In this document: positions 23,591-35,719 of the stretch, piece after piece
How the letters are laid out: the number at the start of each line of letters is the position of its first letter
How positions within the stretch are numbered: the first letter of the stretch is position 1
NCBI GenBank assembly: GCA_029379385.1
Contig: CM055613.1
Coordinates: 20,788,001 to 20,852,000, forward strand
Length of the DNA: 64,000 bases
From: Quillaja saponaria
Taxonomy: Eukaryota > Streptophyta > Magnoliopsida > Fabales > Quillajaceae
Direction: 5' to 3'
Made by a program: the position numbers and the translations under genes
The notes under the pieces: generated by a model
Told to the model about the DNA's origin: nothing
Seen by the model: the letters and a program-made list of their open reading frames with translations, nothing else
The model's database searches: none

Positions 23591-23960
23591 GGAATTTCTT
23601 TGAGAAAGAAGTTGAAATGTTTCATCAATAGCTTCATCTAAGCAACTGAGCAAAGCAAATTTTATTGCCACATATTCAGCTTCAATAGTAGAGAATGTCG
23701 CTGAGTGTTATTTCTTGCTAAAACAAGATTCTAAAAAGAAACTCACAAATTAACAAGTGCCACTTAGTACTCTTTTTGTTCAATATGCAGCAGCAAAGTC
23801 AGCACTAAAATAATTAATTAAATTAAAATTATTAGTTGTTGTATAAAATTTTTCAAAAGATTGAGTTCTAGAAAAATATTTAAAAATACGTTTCACAGCA
23901 AATAAAATAGACTCTTTGGGATTGGCTTGAAAACATTACATGTAATAAGCTTCATTTGGA
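23590..23960 (-). pseudogene. Copia RNase H fragment
   Basis: The minus strand reads ANPKESILFAVKRIFKYF (near 23930-23875), then FNLINYFSADFAAAY (near 23830-23780), VLSGTCFVSFFLESCFSKK-like pieces and HSATFSTIEAEYVAIKFALL (near 23705-23650). This is the copia RNase H with its SDADFAG and STAEAEY motifs, partly altered. It cannot be joined to the gag fragment at 19099-19870 because the order on the minus strand would be reversed. Confidence 0.85.
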
Positions 23961-24123
23961 AAGCCTCTTAGTAAGGTATTCAGTAATTTATCCCCCTCTT
24001 CTTCATAATGGTTAATGTTCTTTATTGGAATGCTAGAAGGGTTAAGAATGTCAAGACAAGACGTCGGCTTCGTAAATTAAAAAGATTACCTAAGTGTTCT
24101 TTAGTGGTTGTTTCGGAACCTAA

Positions 24124-24808
24124 ATATTCATTGGAAGAATTAACAGTATTGCAACATTATTGTGCCTTTACAAATTCTTGCTCAAATTTGGCTAATAATT
24201 TGTGGTTACTTTAGGATGATTCTATTACTTGTGAAATTGTAATGAATTCAGGACAACAAGTTACTCTACAAGTGAAGCATGCATTAGTGAATATGCCTAT
24301 TTTTCTCACCATGGTTTATGCACAATGTAGTAGATTAGACCATATGGAGTTGTAGGATAACTTGATGGAGATCAATGGCTTGGTAGGCCTATATAGATAG
24401 CTTGTAGGAAGAGATTTTAATTGTACTGGTACAAGAGGATAAGGTAGGTTTGCAGGCTCATTTTAATTTCAAATCAGCTTCTAAATTTTTGGATGCTCTT
24501 ACTATGTGAACTTCATACAGATTTAGGTTCAATTTTTACTTAAGAAAATAAGCATGTCGAAGCAACCTCCATTTTAAAAAGATTAGATTGTTTTTTTATG
24601 AATTCAATTTGGGTTGTTTCACTTCATATGACTTAGCTTAATAGGAAGTATTCATATCATAATCCTCTTAAGCTCAAGGTGAAGCTTCCGAGGAATGCTT
24701 TTTATGCTCTTTTTCATTTCCTTAATTTCTGGTGCAAGCATCAAAGTTTTATGAATATTCCAGTAATCTTAGGGGGAATCATTTTCTGGTAACCCGATGT
24801 ATATTTTA
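24124..24808 (+). repeat. Tandem duplication inside L1 endonuclease, unit 1
   Basis: Runs from ATATTCATTGGAAGAATT to AACCCGATGTATATTTTA. It matches 24809-25497 with only about a dozen differences by eye, including a 3-base indel. Confidence 0.9.
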
Positions 24809-25497
24809 TATTCATTGGAAGAATTAACAGTATTGCAACATTATTGTGCCTTTACAAATTCTTGCTCAAATTTGGCTAATAATTTGTGGTTACTTTAGGA
24901 TGATTCTATTACTTGTGAAATTGTAATGAATTCAGGACAACAAGTTACTCTACAAGTGAAGTATGCATTAGTGAATATGCCTATTTTTCTCACCATGGTT
25001 TATGCACAATGCAGTAGATTAGGCCATATGGAGTTGTAGGATAACTTGATGGAGATCAATGGCTTGGTAGGCCTATATAGATAGCTCGTAGGAAGAGATT
25101 TTAATTGTACTGGTACAAGAGGATATGGTAGGTTTGCGGGCTCATTTTAATTTCAAATCAGCTTCTAAATTTTTGGATGCTCTTACTATGTGAACTTCAT
25201 GCAGATTTAGGTTCAATTTTTACTTAAGCAAATAAGCATGTCGAAGCAACCTCCATTTTAAAAAGATTAGATTGTTTTTTTATGAATTCAATTTGGGTTG
25301 ATGTTTCACTTCATATGACTCAGCTTAATAGGAAGTATTCAGATCATAATCCTCTTAAGCTCAAGGTGAAGCTTCCGAGGAATGCTTTTTATGCTCTTTT
25401 TCATTTCCTTAATTTCTGGTGCAAGCATCAAAGTTTTATGAATATAGTGCAATAATCTTAGGGGGAATCATTGTCTGGTAACCCGATGTATATTTTA
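24809..25497 (+). repeat. Tandem duplication inside L1 endonuclease, unit 2
   Basis: Directly follows unit 1. The copies share the same premature stops, so the duplication happened after the L1 had already decayed. Confidence 0.9.
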
Positions 25498-25774
25498 GGG
25501 GGAAAGCTTAACCAATTGAAAAAAGTTGTTAAAGGTTGGAACAAAGAATTTTTTTTGGTTGCATCCCAGATAAAGTTAAACATACTAAAGAGTTGGTTGC
25601 ACAAACGGAAATTCTACTTAATAGAAGGGAGGCTTCTCAAGAGGAGTAGTGCAAGGTGGAACCTATTTTAGAGGCAAAACTTGATATGGAGGAGGAATTT
25701 TGAAAACAAAAATATTCCATCAAGTGGTTATAAGAGGGGGGCCATAGCACTAAGTTTTCCATGGCCATGGCGCC

Positions 25775-26020
25775 TAATGTGTAAAAAATGCTTTTTTAAC
25801 TTCAAAGGGGTTTCCTTTAAGCATTAAATCTTCAAAATACACAAACTAAGTTAAGAATGAATAGTATTCCTAATAAAAAGGCTAAATCGTAAGCATACTC
25901 AACTAGGATTTGAAACTTTAAAACAAATGACTAAACTAAGCAACAATTAAACTAAAACTCAATAACATAGCAAATAATATTAATAAAAAGGACATGTAAC
26001 AAGGCTATTTCATAGACTTA
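25775..26020 (-). mobile_element. Inverted 5' part of a gypsy-like LTR
   Basis: Read on the minus strand, this matches the start of the LTR at 33386-33720: GCTATGTTATTGAGTTTTAG, then CAAATCCTAGTTGAG, TTAACTTAGTTTGTGTAT and GAATGCTTAAAGGAA-like phrases in the same order. The 3' remainder of such an LTR is on the plus strand at 26785-27845. The two halves are separated by the inverted L1 RT piece. Confidence 0.75.
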
Positions 26021-26029
26021 TCACCATGC

Positions 26030-26790
26030 ACTGTTTTAAGCCTAGGCTTAAAACTTCAGAAGCAATAACAAATAGGAGTGGGGAAATAGGATCACCTTGC
26101 CTGAGGCCCCTTGAAGACTTAAGAAAACCTGTGCTCTTATCATTTACTATAATGAGTACTAAGTATTGGAAATCATTTGCCTAATCAAGTCTATCTAATA
26201 TTCGAAAAAACCAAATTTATGAAATACTGAAATAAGAAAGAACTAATTTACTCGATCATAGGCCTTGGACATATCAAGCTTAAAAATAGCATTACCCTGC
26301 AAATTCTTTCTACATATGTCATAACATAATTTATAAGCCAAAGCAATGTTTTCAATTATGCTTTGACCTCTCTAGAAACCATTTTGCTCCTCCGACACTA
26401 AATAATTCACCACGGAATTCAATCGATTAACCAAAATCCAAGAGATAATCTTTGAGCTAAAATTAATAAGTTTATTGGTCTCAAATCTGAGAAAGTTTGA
26501 GGGGAGTCCACTTTAGGCAGCAAAACAATAACAGTGCTACTAACAAACTTAGTAAAATCGCCCCCAATAAAAAAAAATTGAATAGCCCTTATAACATCTT
26601 TATCTATAACATGGCAACAATGAACAAAGAAAAAACTATTAAACCATATGGTCCTCACACTATTCTTGTCTAGATGCCAAACAGCTTCCTTTATCTCATC
26701 CTCTAAAGGAAACTTAGTCAATAATTCACTATGCTCTGAAGTAAACCTAAAAGGAAACAAGGAAGAGAAGTTGGCACCATGGCACCAAGG
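26030..26790 (-). pseudogene. L1 LINE reverse transcriptase, N-terminal half, on the opposite strand
   Basis: The minus strand reads FPLEDEIKEAVWHLDKNSV (near 26715-26660), FVSSTVIVLLPKVDSPQTFS then DLRPINLL (near 26555-26470), GQSIIENIALAYKLCYDICR (near 26365-26305) and NAIFKLDMSKAYDRVN (near 26300-26250, with the catalytic aspartate of motif A), ending in [14 protein letters not shown] remnants near 26090. These are RT fingers and motif A of plant L1. Motif C (FADD) of the same RT is on the plus strand at 27906. Flanking plus-strand L1 pieces fit the missing order, so inversion is inferred. Confidence 0.88.
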
Positions 26791-27845
26791 ACAGCAGCCC
26801 CCCAGCACCTAGGCACTAGAAAAGCAGCACCTAGGCGGCTAGTGTGACTCCTCTCTCCGATTTTCAATGCCTAGGCTCTGTCACTTCAATGTGCGACACT
26901 GGCTATATTACTAGTCAAAGTTGAACTCTTTTTAGGGTTTTGAAGCCTATTTAAAAATATTAATGTTGAAGAATCAAAACACACAAGTTTAGCTAAGAAA
27001 GTCTGAAGTTTAAAGGAATCAAGAGTGCAAGGAGCAAGAGGAGCTTGGGATGTTTAAAAATTGAAGCCTAGCAAGCATCAATTTTCTTCATTCTACGCTT
27101 TCCTTTCCCTGTGTTTATCTGATGTTTTATTTATATCAATTCATGTTTACACTAAGTAGCATAGAATAGTTTCCTTTCTAGGATTATAATGGAACTCAAC
27201 ATGTAGCTTAGTTTTATGTTTATAATATGATTGCTTAGGGTTTGATACATGGATTGTTTATCTTATTCTATACTTTATGCTTCTAATTGATTGACCATCT
27301 TTTAGATTGATTTGGTAACTTAAAGGAACCTTGACAAAGGAAATCTAGGTTTAGCCTTAAATAAGATAGTACTTGTTTGAATTTGATTTGCATGTAGGAT
27401 AGAAATCTACCTCCATCCCTTTTGTAACCATTGTTAGGACTAATCTTAATGAGTCTAGCATAACTCAATTTGCATAGAAAATAGTGAATTGATTTGTTAG
27501 ATATTATTATAAGTAATTCGAAAGATACTTATAATTGAACAAGAATTCTAGGTTAATAATTCATTATCACAATTAAGTATGATAAGATAATAATAATTCA
27601 AGTGAGTGTTGAGGGAAGTTGTAATTCTAGGTTTTCTCCATTATATTCTCACATTTGCTTGCTTTAGTTTAGCTTAATTCAGTTACAAATCTCTTACAGT
27701 TTATCCATTTGGATAAAATTACGATTGGTTAATTTTAGTACTTAGCAATAGTTAGATTCAATTCCTTATGGGAACAAACTCTTCTTACTCTTTATAGTAG
27801 TTCACGATACGTGCACTTATGTATTAAAACCCATAACACATAGCA
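26785..27845 (+). mobile_element. 3' part of a gypsy-like LTR
   Basis: Matches 33740-34790 in order: TAGGGTTTTGAAGCCTAT, TCAAGAGTGCAAGGAGCAAG, TTTCTAGGATTATAATGGAA, CTCAACATGTAGCTTAG, GATTGCTTAGGGTTT and finally ACGATACGTGCACTTATGTA. The last phrase resembles the 3' end of Athila/Tat-type gypsy LTRs. No interior domain follows; L1 sequence resumes at once, so this is a solo LTR inserted into the L1 and later cut by an inversion. Confidence 0.78.
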
Positions 27846-30355
27846 GGTGGGGATGTGGACTATTTTTTTCATCATACTAGTGTGCCCAAGATTTCTCATC
27901 TAGCTTTTGCCGATGACATTATTATTTTTTTCAAGCTAAAGGAAGAGGTTTTATGAAGCTCTTACGTGTTTTTTGTCAACTTATGAAAGGAATTCAGGAC
28001 AGTTAGTGAACAGAGATAAAAATTATTATATTACAAGTTCAAAGGACTCTACTCATCATCTTTGGATAGTCAAAAGAGCCACTAGATTTCGTCATCAACA
28101 ACTTCCAATAACATATTTAGCTTGTCCTTTATTTGTAGGGAGAAAGAAAGTTTCACTATTTGATAACATGGTTGCAAAGATTTAGAAGCGAATTGCCTCT
28201 TGGTCTTCTAAATTGCTATCTCAAGGTGGAAGGTTAGTCTCAATTAAAAATGTCCTTTTTTCTATGCCTTTAAATTTATAAAAAGCTTTAGATCTTCCTA
28301 AGACAGTTATTGCCAGAATTAAGAGTTTTTAAAGGAATTTTTTTCTAGGGCCATATTGGTGAGAAAAGAAAGTTTCATTGGTGTACAGATATTACTATAT
28401 GTCTCTCTAGGGAGGAAGGTGGATTTGGTATTCGTTCTTTGAATGATGTGTGCAAGAGTTTCTCAAAGAAACTTTGGTATAGTTTCCATAAAGGGCACTC
28501 TTTATGGTTTCTATTTATGCTTGCAAAATACTGTAAGAATATGCATCTGTCATTGCTATGCCTACTTGTTTTTCTCCAATGTGGAGTCATTTAGCTTCAT
28601 GTCGAGCTCTTGCAGAACAATATTTATTTTGGCTTGTTGGTAAAGGGCAGGTTAATTTATGGTTTGATAATTGGTGTGAGCATGACCCTATTTACTTACT
28701 TATGCAAGAAGTTCCTAGGAAAATTTCAGGTTGGAAAGTGGTTGATTTTTTTTCGTTTTGACAAGTGAGGAAAGATACCATTTACCCCCTTGGCTTCACA
28801 AAGTTTAAGTGTGTTTTAGTTATCAAATGAACTGGAAGATTCTTTGATATGGTCTAAAAATAAAGTAGGGGTTTTCTCTACTTCCTCGGCTTGGGAAGTG
28901 GTTAGAGCTAGAAGCACATTTAGACCATATTTTCAACACTTTGGCTTCCTATATTCCTTATAAAGATCTCTGTTTTTGTATGGAAATTATAGAATGGTTA
29001 CTTTGCACTTAATAGTACAATTGTTCAGTTTCAGTATGCAATGGTATATAGGTGTTAGTGTTGTAGTGTGCAGAGTGTGGAGACTATTCAGCACTTGTTT
29101 ATCTCTTCTTAAGTTGCCAAGAAAGTTTGATCATTTTTCATCCAATTTTTTAATATGAAGTATAAAGTGTTGCAGGTTCATGAAATGTTTAAATACTTGT
29201 GGAATCAAGGGAGTTCCTCTTTGGCAGGTTACACGCAATCTATTATCGTTTGTTTGATTGTATAGGAAATTTAAAAGGCAAAAAATGCATCTAATTTTGA
29301 TAACACTGATTGAACTCTTTGTTTATCATTCGGCAAATTTAGAAAGTGATTGCCGTTACTCTGGGCTCTTTAAAAGGAAAAGCCAAGGTTAAGTTGAAGG
29401 ATGCTTATCAACCTAGATTCTTTCCTTTTATCCTTCAAAGGAGAATGTTCTTAAATCGTGTTAAGATTATTATTTGGCAGCCCCCTTCTTTTTTTGTAAA
29501 GCTGAATTCTAATGGTTGCTTTCGAGGCAATCCAGGGGTGGCTACCACTGGTGGTATTCTTATATCTTTTACAAGTGATTGTATTTAGGCATAGGTTCCG
29601 TCTTGGGCAATTAAACAATTATGGTTAAGGAGTTTAAGGCAGTTTTTGAAAGTTTGAAGCATTGTGTTTCTAGGGGTTTCTATAATGTCATTATGAACTC
29701 TCATTCAATGGCTCTTACTCAGTGTATAGTCTGCATGATTTCTCCTCTTTGGAAGCGTCATAGTAAGTTTTGAGAATTGCTATGTCTAATGCAGGATCAT
29801 AATATGGTGCTTTATCATTGCTTAAGAGAAGCAAATGTGGTGGCCAATTATTTGGCGAATTATGCATGTAATGAAAAGGGTCAATTCTTTTGGATTTCTT
29901 CATGGATGCTACCGGATCATGCAAGGTGTCTTAATAATCTTGATAAGCTACAAATGTCTTATATTAGGCAAGTATTTTGATTTTAAGCTTTTATTTTGCA
30001 ATTTGGAGTGGTTTTAGAGAAGGTAACAATAGTGGGCACGGCAACTGCATTTTTCTACCATCATGGTACCAATTTCTAGCTGCTGCAGCGCTAAATTATG
30101 TTGTTTCAGGCTGAGGCAATTGACACCATGGCACTAGAAAACTAGGGCCGCGGCACCAAGCAAGAACATTTTCAAGTTTTTTTTAAAAGTTTAAGTGTGG
30201 CTTTGTAATGGGATAGTATCTCATGTTTATGGTTTTGAGTTAAGTTTTCTTAGTTGCTTAAATGTATTGCCTTAAACTATTGTTTGGACTTTTTTTAAAT
30301 TAATAAAATTTTAAGGACAGTCCCAGGTCCTAGTTAAGTTTGGGATTAAAAAAAA
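27846..30355 (+). pseudogene. L1 LINE ORF2, RT C-terminal half, zinc-binding region, RNase H and 3' tail
   Basis: Reads HLAFADDIIIFF at 27897-27932 with the catalytic FADD intact, ITYLACPLFVGRKKVSLFDN (28110-28165), MPTCFSPMWSHLASCRALAE then GKGQVNLWFDNWCEHDP (28558-28690). Next is a zf-RVT remnant (RCYCCSVQSVETIQHLF near 29050-29100) and an RNase H: IIIWQPPSFFVKLNSNGCFR (29470-29530) to VLYHCLREANVVANYLANYA (29806-29865). The first RNase H aspartate is asparagine. An untranslated tail ends in an A-run at about 30345-30355. Stops and shifts throughout. Confidence 0.88.
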
Positions 30356-31915
30356 ATAGTTTCAAATTAAGGGGTCACAGCTAGGAAGAGGAATTGACAA
30401 GATCTTTTTCTTGCTCTCTTTTCTCTCTTGCCAAAATCACAAGGTGTCAAAAATTAAGAATGAGTTGTGTTTTTTTTTTTTTTTTTCTTTTTCACATATT
30501 GGTCGAATCCTACTTAGCATATATATATAGGGGAAACTAGGACTGGAGTTATAATCCATTCATATGTTTGATTCTAATTAAACTTAAAGCACAAAGCCCA
30601 AGGCCCAAGGCCCAAAACCCCTTTAGTAATCCATAAAATATTATGATTACTAATGGGTCTTTCAACTCCTAGTGGTACAAAACTAATTAGGATTCCTACT
30701 AGGCTTTTTCTTGACTTTCAAGAAAATAAGACTTGCCATATATTTATAGATGAAGAAAATTACCTTTTTACCCTTATGTACTTGGACGTTAACTATTAAT
30801 TACAAGACTTTATTAATCCTTCTAGCTTCTTAACCTAAGTTAATTAAAGTTTTTAACCTATTAGATTCTCTCATACATTAGCAATAAATGTAATTGGATA
30901 CTTCCTAAGAAGTAAAACACTTTTAATTAAACTTTGGTTTTACTAAACCAACTAACTTACATTCATAAATTAAGATTGACATCTACCAATGTATCTTAAC
31001 CACCTAAGTACAAGCAATGTCAAGATCATTCATAAAACACTTTAATACTTCGTTATCGTGTAATTCAATCCTTTCATCAATCATTCCTATATTAGACATA
31101 AGACATGAATTCTAGTGTCAACCCTACCTTTGTCTAAATCCATTAGTACTTAAAACCAAGTTTATGTTTTGTTCCTAAAAGAGAATCAAGAAAACACTTT
31201 TCTTAATCTCTTTCACTATGCAAAAATTTATGGAACAAAACATCCTTGTCTCAAGAGGCTATGGAATATTCGTCCACTTTACCGAGGATGATGAATTTTT
31301 TGTCTATCATTCATCAACCTTCATATGCTTCATAACATATTCAACAATTACTCATGTATCATCCTTGTTAAAAGACAAGAGGAATGACATCTAAATATGT
31401 ACATTCACAAATAAGGTAATAAGATGATCTCAAGTCAAAAGATCAGTTAGACCACCAATGTTTTAAGAACTTCCATTGACAATGAGTAAAGACTCTAAAT
31501 GGTTTTTTGTGTTGCGTTAATTCAATATACTTGTTCAACTAACAAGCACTCGTATGTTTGTCTCAACATCACCATAGCTTGTAGTTATAAGATCACTACT
31601 CTCTTTATAAGAGAATAACACAACATATGCTGGTCTCACAGAATCATTAATATCCTTATTCATGATGATTCATTGACTAGGAATACTTTTATAATAATAC
31701 TATATGTATGTTATATCTCACAATTATGATTAACATCATAATTATTCTAACACAATTATTAGTCTAGGGTTTTAATCATGGTCATACTAAATCTCATTTA
31801 AACACAATATTAAAGAATGCCTAATTAATATTAATGCATGAATTAAATGGAAATAAAGTTTCATTACATCCGACCATTGATTGGCTCTTAGACACTTATA
31901 TGAACAATCTCCTAC
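30356..31915 (-). mobile_element. LTR and 3' region of a minus-strand copia element
   Basis: On the minus strand, sequence after the end of pol reads AAGTAGGAGATTGTTCATAT, a decayed form of the CCAAGTGGGAGATTGTTG that joins pol to the 3' LTR in several copia lineages. The LTR would start near 31905 and run down to about 30500. No coding is present; all ORFs here are shorter than 60 codons. T-runs lie at 30470-30487. The LTR end was not fixed. Confidence 0.55.
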
Positions 31916-33385
31916 TTGGCCTAGAGCTAATCAATATGATATGTAAGTCCTACCATATCAAAGTTACGATCGTGCTTCCGCTATGGAAATGGCTTCGTTA
32001 GTGGATTTACCACATTCTCATCAGTAGGAATGTGTTATATCTTTATATTAATCCTATCAACGATTTTCCTAACCAGGTGATACTACCTAAGTAAATGTTT
32101 GGATTTTTGGGGAGACTTTGGCTCCTTTGCTTATACAACAGCCCATTGTTATCAAAATATAACTATTGGATTAACAATATTAGGAACCATCCCAAGTTCT
32201 TTATCTAATGAGTATAATTAGCTACTTCAAAGGAAACTTTGTACTCAGTTTCAGTTGTAGATTCTGTCATTGTTTTCTAGCTAATGGCTCCTCCATTAAG
32301 GGTGAACTTGAATCTAGACTGCAATTTGCATTCATCCTTATCAGTTCAAAAGCTTGCATCGGTATATCCTTGAACTTTCAAATTTTTGGTTCCTCCATAT
32401 GTAAGAATGCATCCCTAATCCTTCTTAAGTACTTGAGAATGTTTTTAACTGCTTTCTAATGCTCTTTGCCTAAAAAAACCTGGTATTTGCTTATGTGTTT
32501 TAAAGTGAATGTTACATCAGGGCGTGTTCATAACATGGCATACATGATTGAACTAATTGCGGAAGCATATGGTATATCATTCATGCACTGTCTTTCAAAT
32601 TCTGTCTTAATAAATATACTCTTGGAAAGATGTACACCATGTGACATGGGCTAGAACCATTTCTTTAACCTATCCATGCTAAACCTTTTAAGCATATTGT
32701 TAGTTTACGTGGATTGTGATAATCCAAGCAATCTTTTAGATCTAACTTTATAGATCCTTATACCTAGTATAACCATATCCTTCGTGGAGAAATTTTCAGA
32801 TAACTAAAGTTTGACAGATTATGCATAGGTATCATTACCTATTAGGAGTATGCCATTTACATACAATACCAAAAATGCTATTGCGCTTCCGCTAACTTTC
32901 TTATACACACACGACTCATCTTCATTTTTAATAACTATATAATTATGATATGCAGATATTGCAAGTAAAATTCAAATTGACTTGATCATGGCAATTAGAG
33001 AAACTATTTCATCAAAATCAATTCATTGTTAAGAAAAGCAGTTTTGACATCCATTTGTCAAATCTCATAATCATGATATGTAGATATTGCAAGTAAAATT
33101 CAAATTGACTTGATCATGGCAATTAGGGAAACTATTTCATCAAAATCAATTCATTGTTTTTGCCTGTAATCTTTTGCCATTAACCTGCTTTGCTTTAAAG
33201 CTTTGTACATTGCCATCTGCATCAGTCTTTTTCTTAAAGACCCATTTACACCCAAAGGGATTAGCCCTTTTGGGTGGATTAACCAAAGTCCATACTTCAT
33301 TGTCATACATGGAGTCCATTTCAGATTTTATGGCACATTGCCACTAATAACTCTTGGAAATATAGTTATTTTACATCCTTTTACT
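31916..33385 (-). pseudogene. Copia RT and RNase H, minus strand
   Basis: Reads IKSEMDSMYDNEVWTLVNPP (near 33320-33262), GCKWVFKKKTDADGNVQSFK (near 33252-33193), FLVLYVNGILLIGND (near 32890-32835), LGIRIYKVRSKRLLGLSQS (near 32770-32715), ARTRPDVTFTLKH- and HWKAVKNILKYLRRIRDAFL-like RNase H pieces (near 32520-32400). In motif YVDD both aspartates are changed (YVNG). A 90-base segment near 32940-33040 is repeated at 33060-33150. The element is interrupted on its 5' side by the solo LTR at 33386. Confidence 0.86.
32937..33160. repeat. Short tandem duplication inside the copia RT
   Basis: The phrase TGATATGCAGATATTGCAAG, through AATTCAAATTGACTTGATCA to CATCAAAATCAATTCATTGT, at about 32946-33030 recurs almost unchanged at about 33074-33160. 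The period is about 130 bases, so this is a local duplication in the decayed element. Confidence 0.85.
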
Positions 33386-34790
33386 TGTATTATTTTAGCT
33401 ATGTTCTAGAGTTTTAGTTAACTTTTGGTTAGTTTTTAGTCAAATCCTAGTTCAAATTCTATCGTATTAGGATGATGAATCCTAGTTGCTTTAGGCTTGG
33501 ATTAAGTGTTTTATATGAGTTCTCTAACTTATATTAACTTAGTTTGTGTCTTTGGAAGGTTGAATGCTTAAAGGAATCTCATTAGAAATCAAATTGTAGG
33601 TGAATTCAGTCTCAAAAAAGCAAAAATCGCAAAACAGTATGTTACTACCAAAAGCCCCTGCGTTGAGGCGCTAAAGGATTAGCGCTAAGGTGCCAAGAGA
33701 AGCATTGAGGCGCCAGAAAGCTGAGGCCGTGGTGCCCAAGCCACTGCCAGGGTCCAAAACTCTTCGATTTTCGAGGCCGCAACACTGGCTCAATTTCTAT
33801 TCCGAATTGAAGTCAAATTAAAGGTTTTGAAGTCTATAAAAGAGGGACAACCTTGGGGATTCAATATAGACAATTAGAGACACAATTAAGCTTAGATTTT
33901 CTGGAGAAAAGAGGACCATCAAAAGTCAAGAGTGCAAGAAGGTAAAAGGAGCTTAGATGTTAAAGATTGAAGACTAACAACCTATTGATTTTCTGTTATT
34001 CTACTCTTCCTTTACTTTTCTTGTATTCCTTTTATGTCTATATTATTTGAGTTTATGTCTACACTAGTAGCATGTACTAATTTATTTTCTAGGATTACAA
34101 TTAAACTCAACATGTAGTTTGATAGTTTTTATTATTTATTGATTGCTTAGGGTTTTGGTATATGATTTATTTATTTCATTCTATTATTAAGGCTTCTAGT
34201 TGATTAGCTACCAATTAGATTGATTAAGAATCCTTAATTTAGCTTGGAAAAGTGAATTAAGGGTTAGCCTTTAATGATATAACATTTGTTTGAATTTATT
34301 CACATGATTGTTTGAATTTAGTATATAGGATGGAAATATACCTCTATGTCTTATGTAGTCAATTGAGGTATACTCTTAATAAGTCTTGCTTAATTGAATT
34401 CTTATAGTAATATAGTGAACTGGTTAAGTGAGATATATATTTATAAGGCATAGGAATATGCTTATAATTGAATTAGAACTCGAGTTTAACAATTCTATAC
34501 CATAACTAAGCATGACAAGATAATAATAAGTCAAGTGAAGTGTTGAGAGAAAATGTAATTCTAGACCTTTATCCATTGAAATCTCTAGTTTAATTTATCA
34601 TTAGTTAGATTTAGTTTAAATTAGATTTTTCTATCATAATTTGTTTGTTTGAATAAAATTAGGATTCTGTTAGTTTTAATACTTAGCTAGATATTAGTGA
34701 CAATTTCTCGTGAGAACGATACTCTATTTATTATATATTACTTGAGGACGATACGTGTGCTTGCGTAGATAAAATCCTGTCAACTTTGAG
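33386..34790 (+). mobile_element. Solo gypsy-like LTR inserted in copia
   Basis: Aligns by eye with the split LTR at 25775-26020 (reverse) plus 26785-27845. It begins near TGTATTATTTTAGCTATG at 33386 and ends near ACGATACGTGTGCTTGCGTA through CCTGTCA at about 34789. Its middle contains a GC-rich run with many GGCGC/GCGCTAAGG-like words (33660-33790), which the other copy also has. ACTT on both sides may be a remnant target duplication, but boundaries are uncertain by several bases. Copia sequence continues after it. Confidence 0.72.
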
Positions 34791-34843
34791 GAATCAATAT
34801 TCTTGATTTCTTCCTCATAACTAGGAGGCTAGTCATCCTCTAA

Positions 34844-35654
34844 GGGCTAGTTTGGTATGCATAAATGGTCATTCCAATCCATGCATGATTCCATGGAATG
34901 AACATTCTTTCGTTTGGTACGTTTTTAGTCTCAGAATACTCATTCCATTCTAATCATTTATTTCATAGAAATAGGAATCCTTAAACTCACCTAAGGGGTA
35001 AGATTGCTCATTCTTACTTCTATGGAATCAGTTTAGTTTAGTTAAATAACAAAAAAATCATTCTATCACATTAAATAAATATTTAAATAAAAATTTTAAT
35101 ATTAATAAAATAATATTATTATAAATTAATTAATTAAATGATAAATATATTTAATTTAATCAAATGGAAAAAATATCATTCATATCACATTAAATAATAT
35201 AAAATATATAAAAATAATAATAAATCTTCATAACATAGTAAATAATATAATTATAAATAATTAATTAATGTTAAATAAATAAATTAGTTTAGTAATTTTA
35301 AGATAAAATATTAATATTAATAAATAATAAAATATTTATAATTAATAATAAAATAAATATAATTAATGTAAATAAATAAATAATATAATTTGTTTAAAAA
35401 ATAATTAAAAAACAAATATATTTCATAAATTATGTTACATTTTTATTACTTTATCTATTGAGAGATATTTTTGTCATTTTAGCATAATTTTTATTATTAT
35501 TTCATGTGTAAAAATTACATAGAAAATAAATAAATGGAATAGAATCATTATTCCTCATCGACGCTACCAAACAATAAAATGGAACTACATTCCATTTCCA
35601 TTCCCTTTCACATTCCAATTTCGTAAAAATTATTTTTGCATACCAAACTAGCCC
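34844..35654. mobile_element. PIF/Harbinger (Tourist-like) MITE
   Basis: Starts GGGCTAGTTTGGTATGCATA, and the reverse complement of its end starts GGGCTAGTTTGGTATGCAAA, so the inverted termini are at least 17 bp. It is flanked by TAA on both sides (34841-34843 and 35655-35657), the 3-bp target of this superfamily. The 811-bp body is very AT-rich and has no coding capacity. Short copia-derived sequence flanks it on both sides (34791-34840 and 35658-35720, minus strand; DDPPSYEEE-like wording), so it also inserted into the copia element. Confidence 0.9.
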
Positions 35655-35719
35655 TAAGAATACAGGTTCTAATTTTTACAAGATTGAGGTACCTGATTAT
35701 GTAGGCTACGGAGGTTCAA

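Larger units (their letters stand above)
24008..25775 (+). pseudogene. L1 LINE ORF2, endonuclease and linker (left part)
   Basis: Starts MVNVLYWNARRVKNVKTRRR at 24008, the usual start of plant L1 endonuclease, with the catalytic glutamate in VVVSEPKYS. It continues through GRDFNCTG to the linker SGNPMYILGGKLNQLKKVVK (25474-25535) and KQKYSIKWL near 25690-25720, which precedes the RT. Stops break the frame. A stretch of about 685 bases is tandemly duplicated inside it (see next entries). The RT that should follow on this strand is instead on the minus strand at 26030-26790. Confidence 0.87.

Noticed and set aside
19099..23960. Joining minus-strand copia gag (19099-19870) and RNase H (23590-23960) into one element
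   Set aside because: On the minus strand gag must have the higher coordinates; here it has the lower ones, so they are separate pieces.
30010..30300. Another copy of the split solo LTR (CACCATGGCACTAG wording)
   Set aside because: Only short GC-rich words are shared with the LTRs; order and flanks do not match well enough, and the L1 3' tail explains the position.
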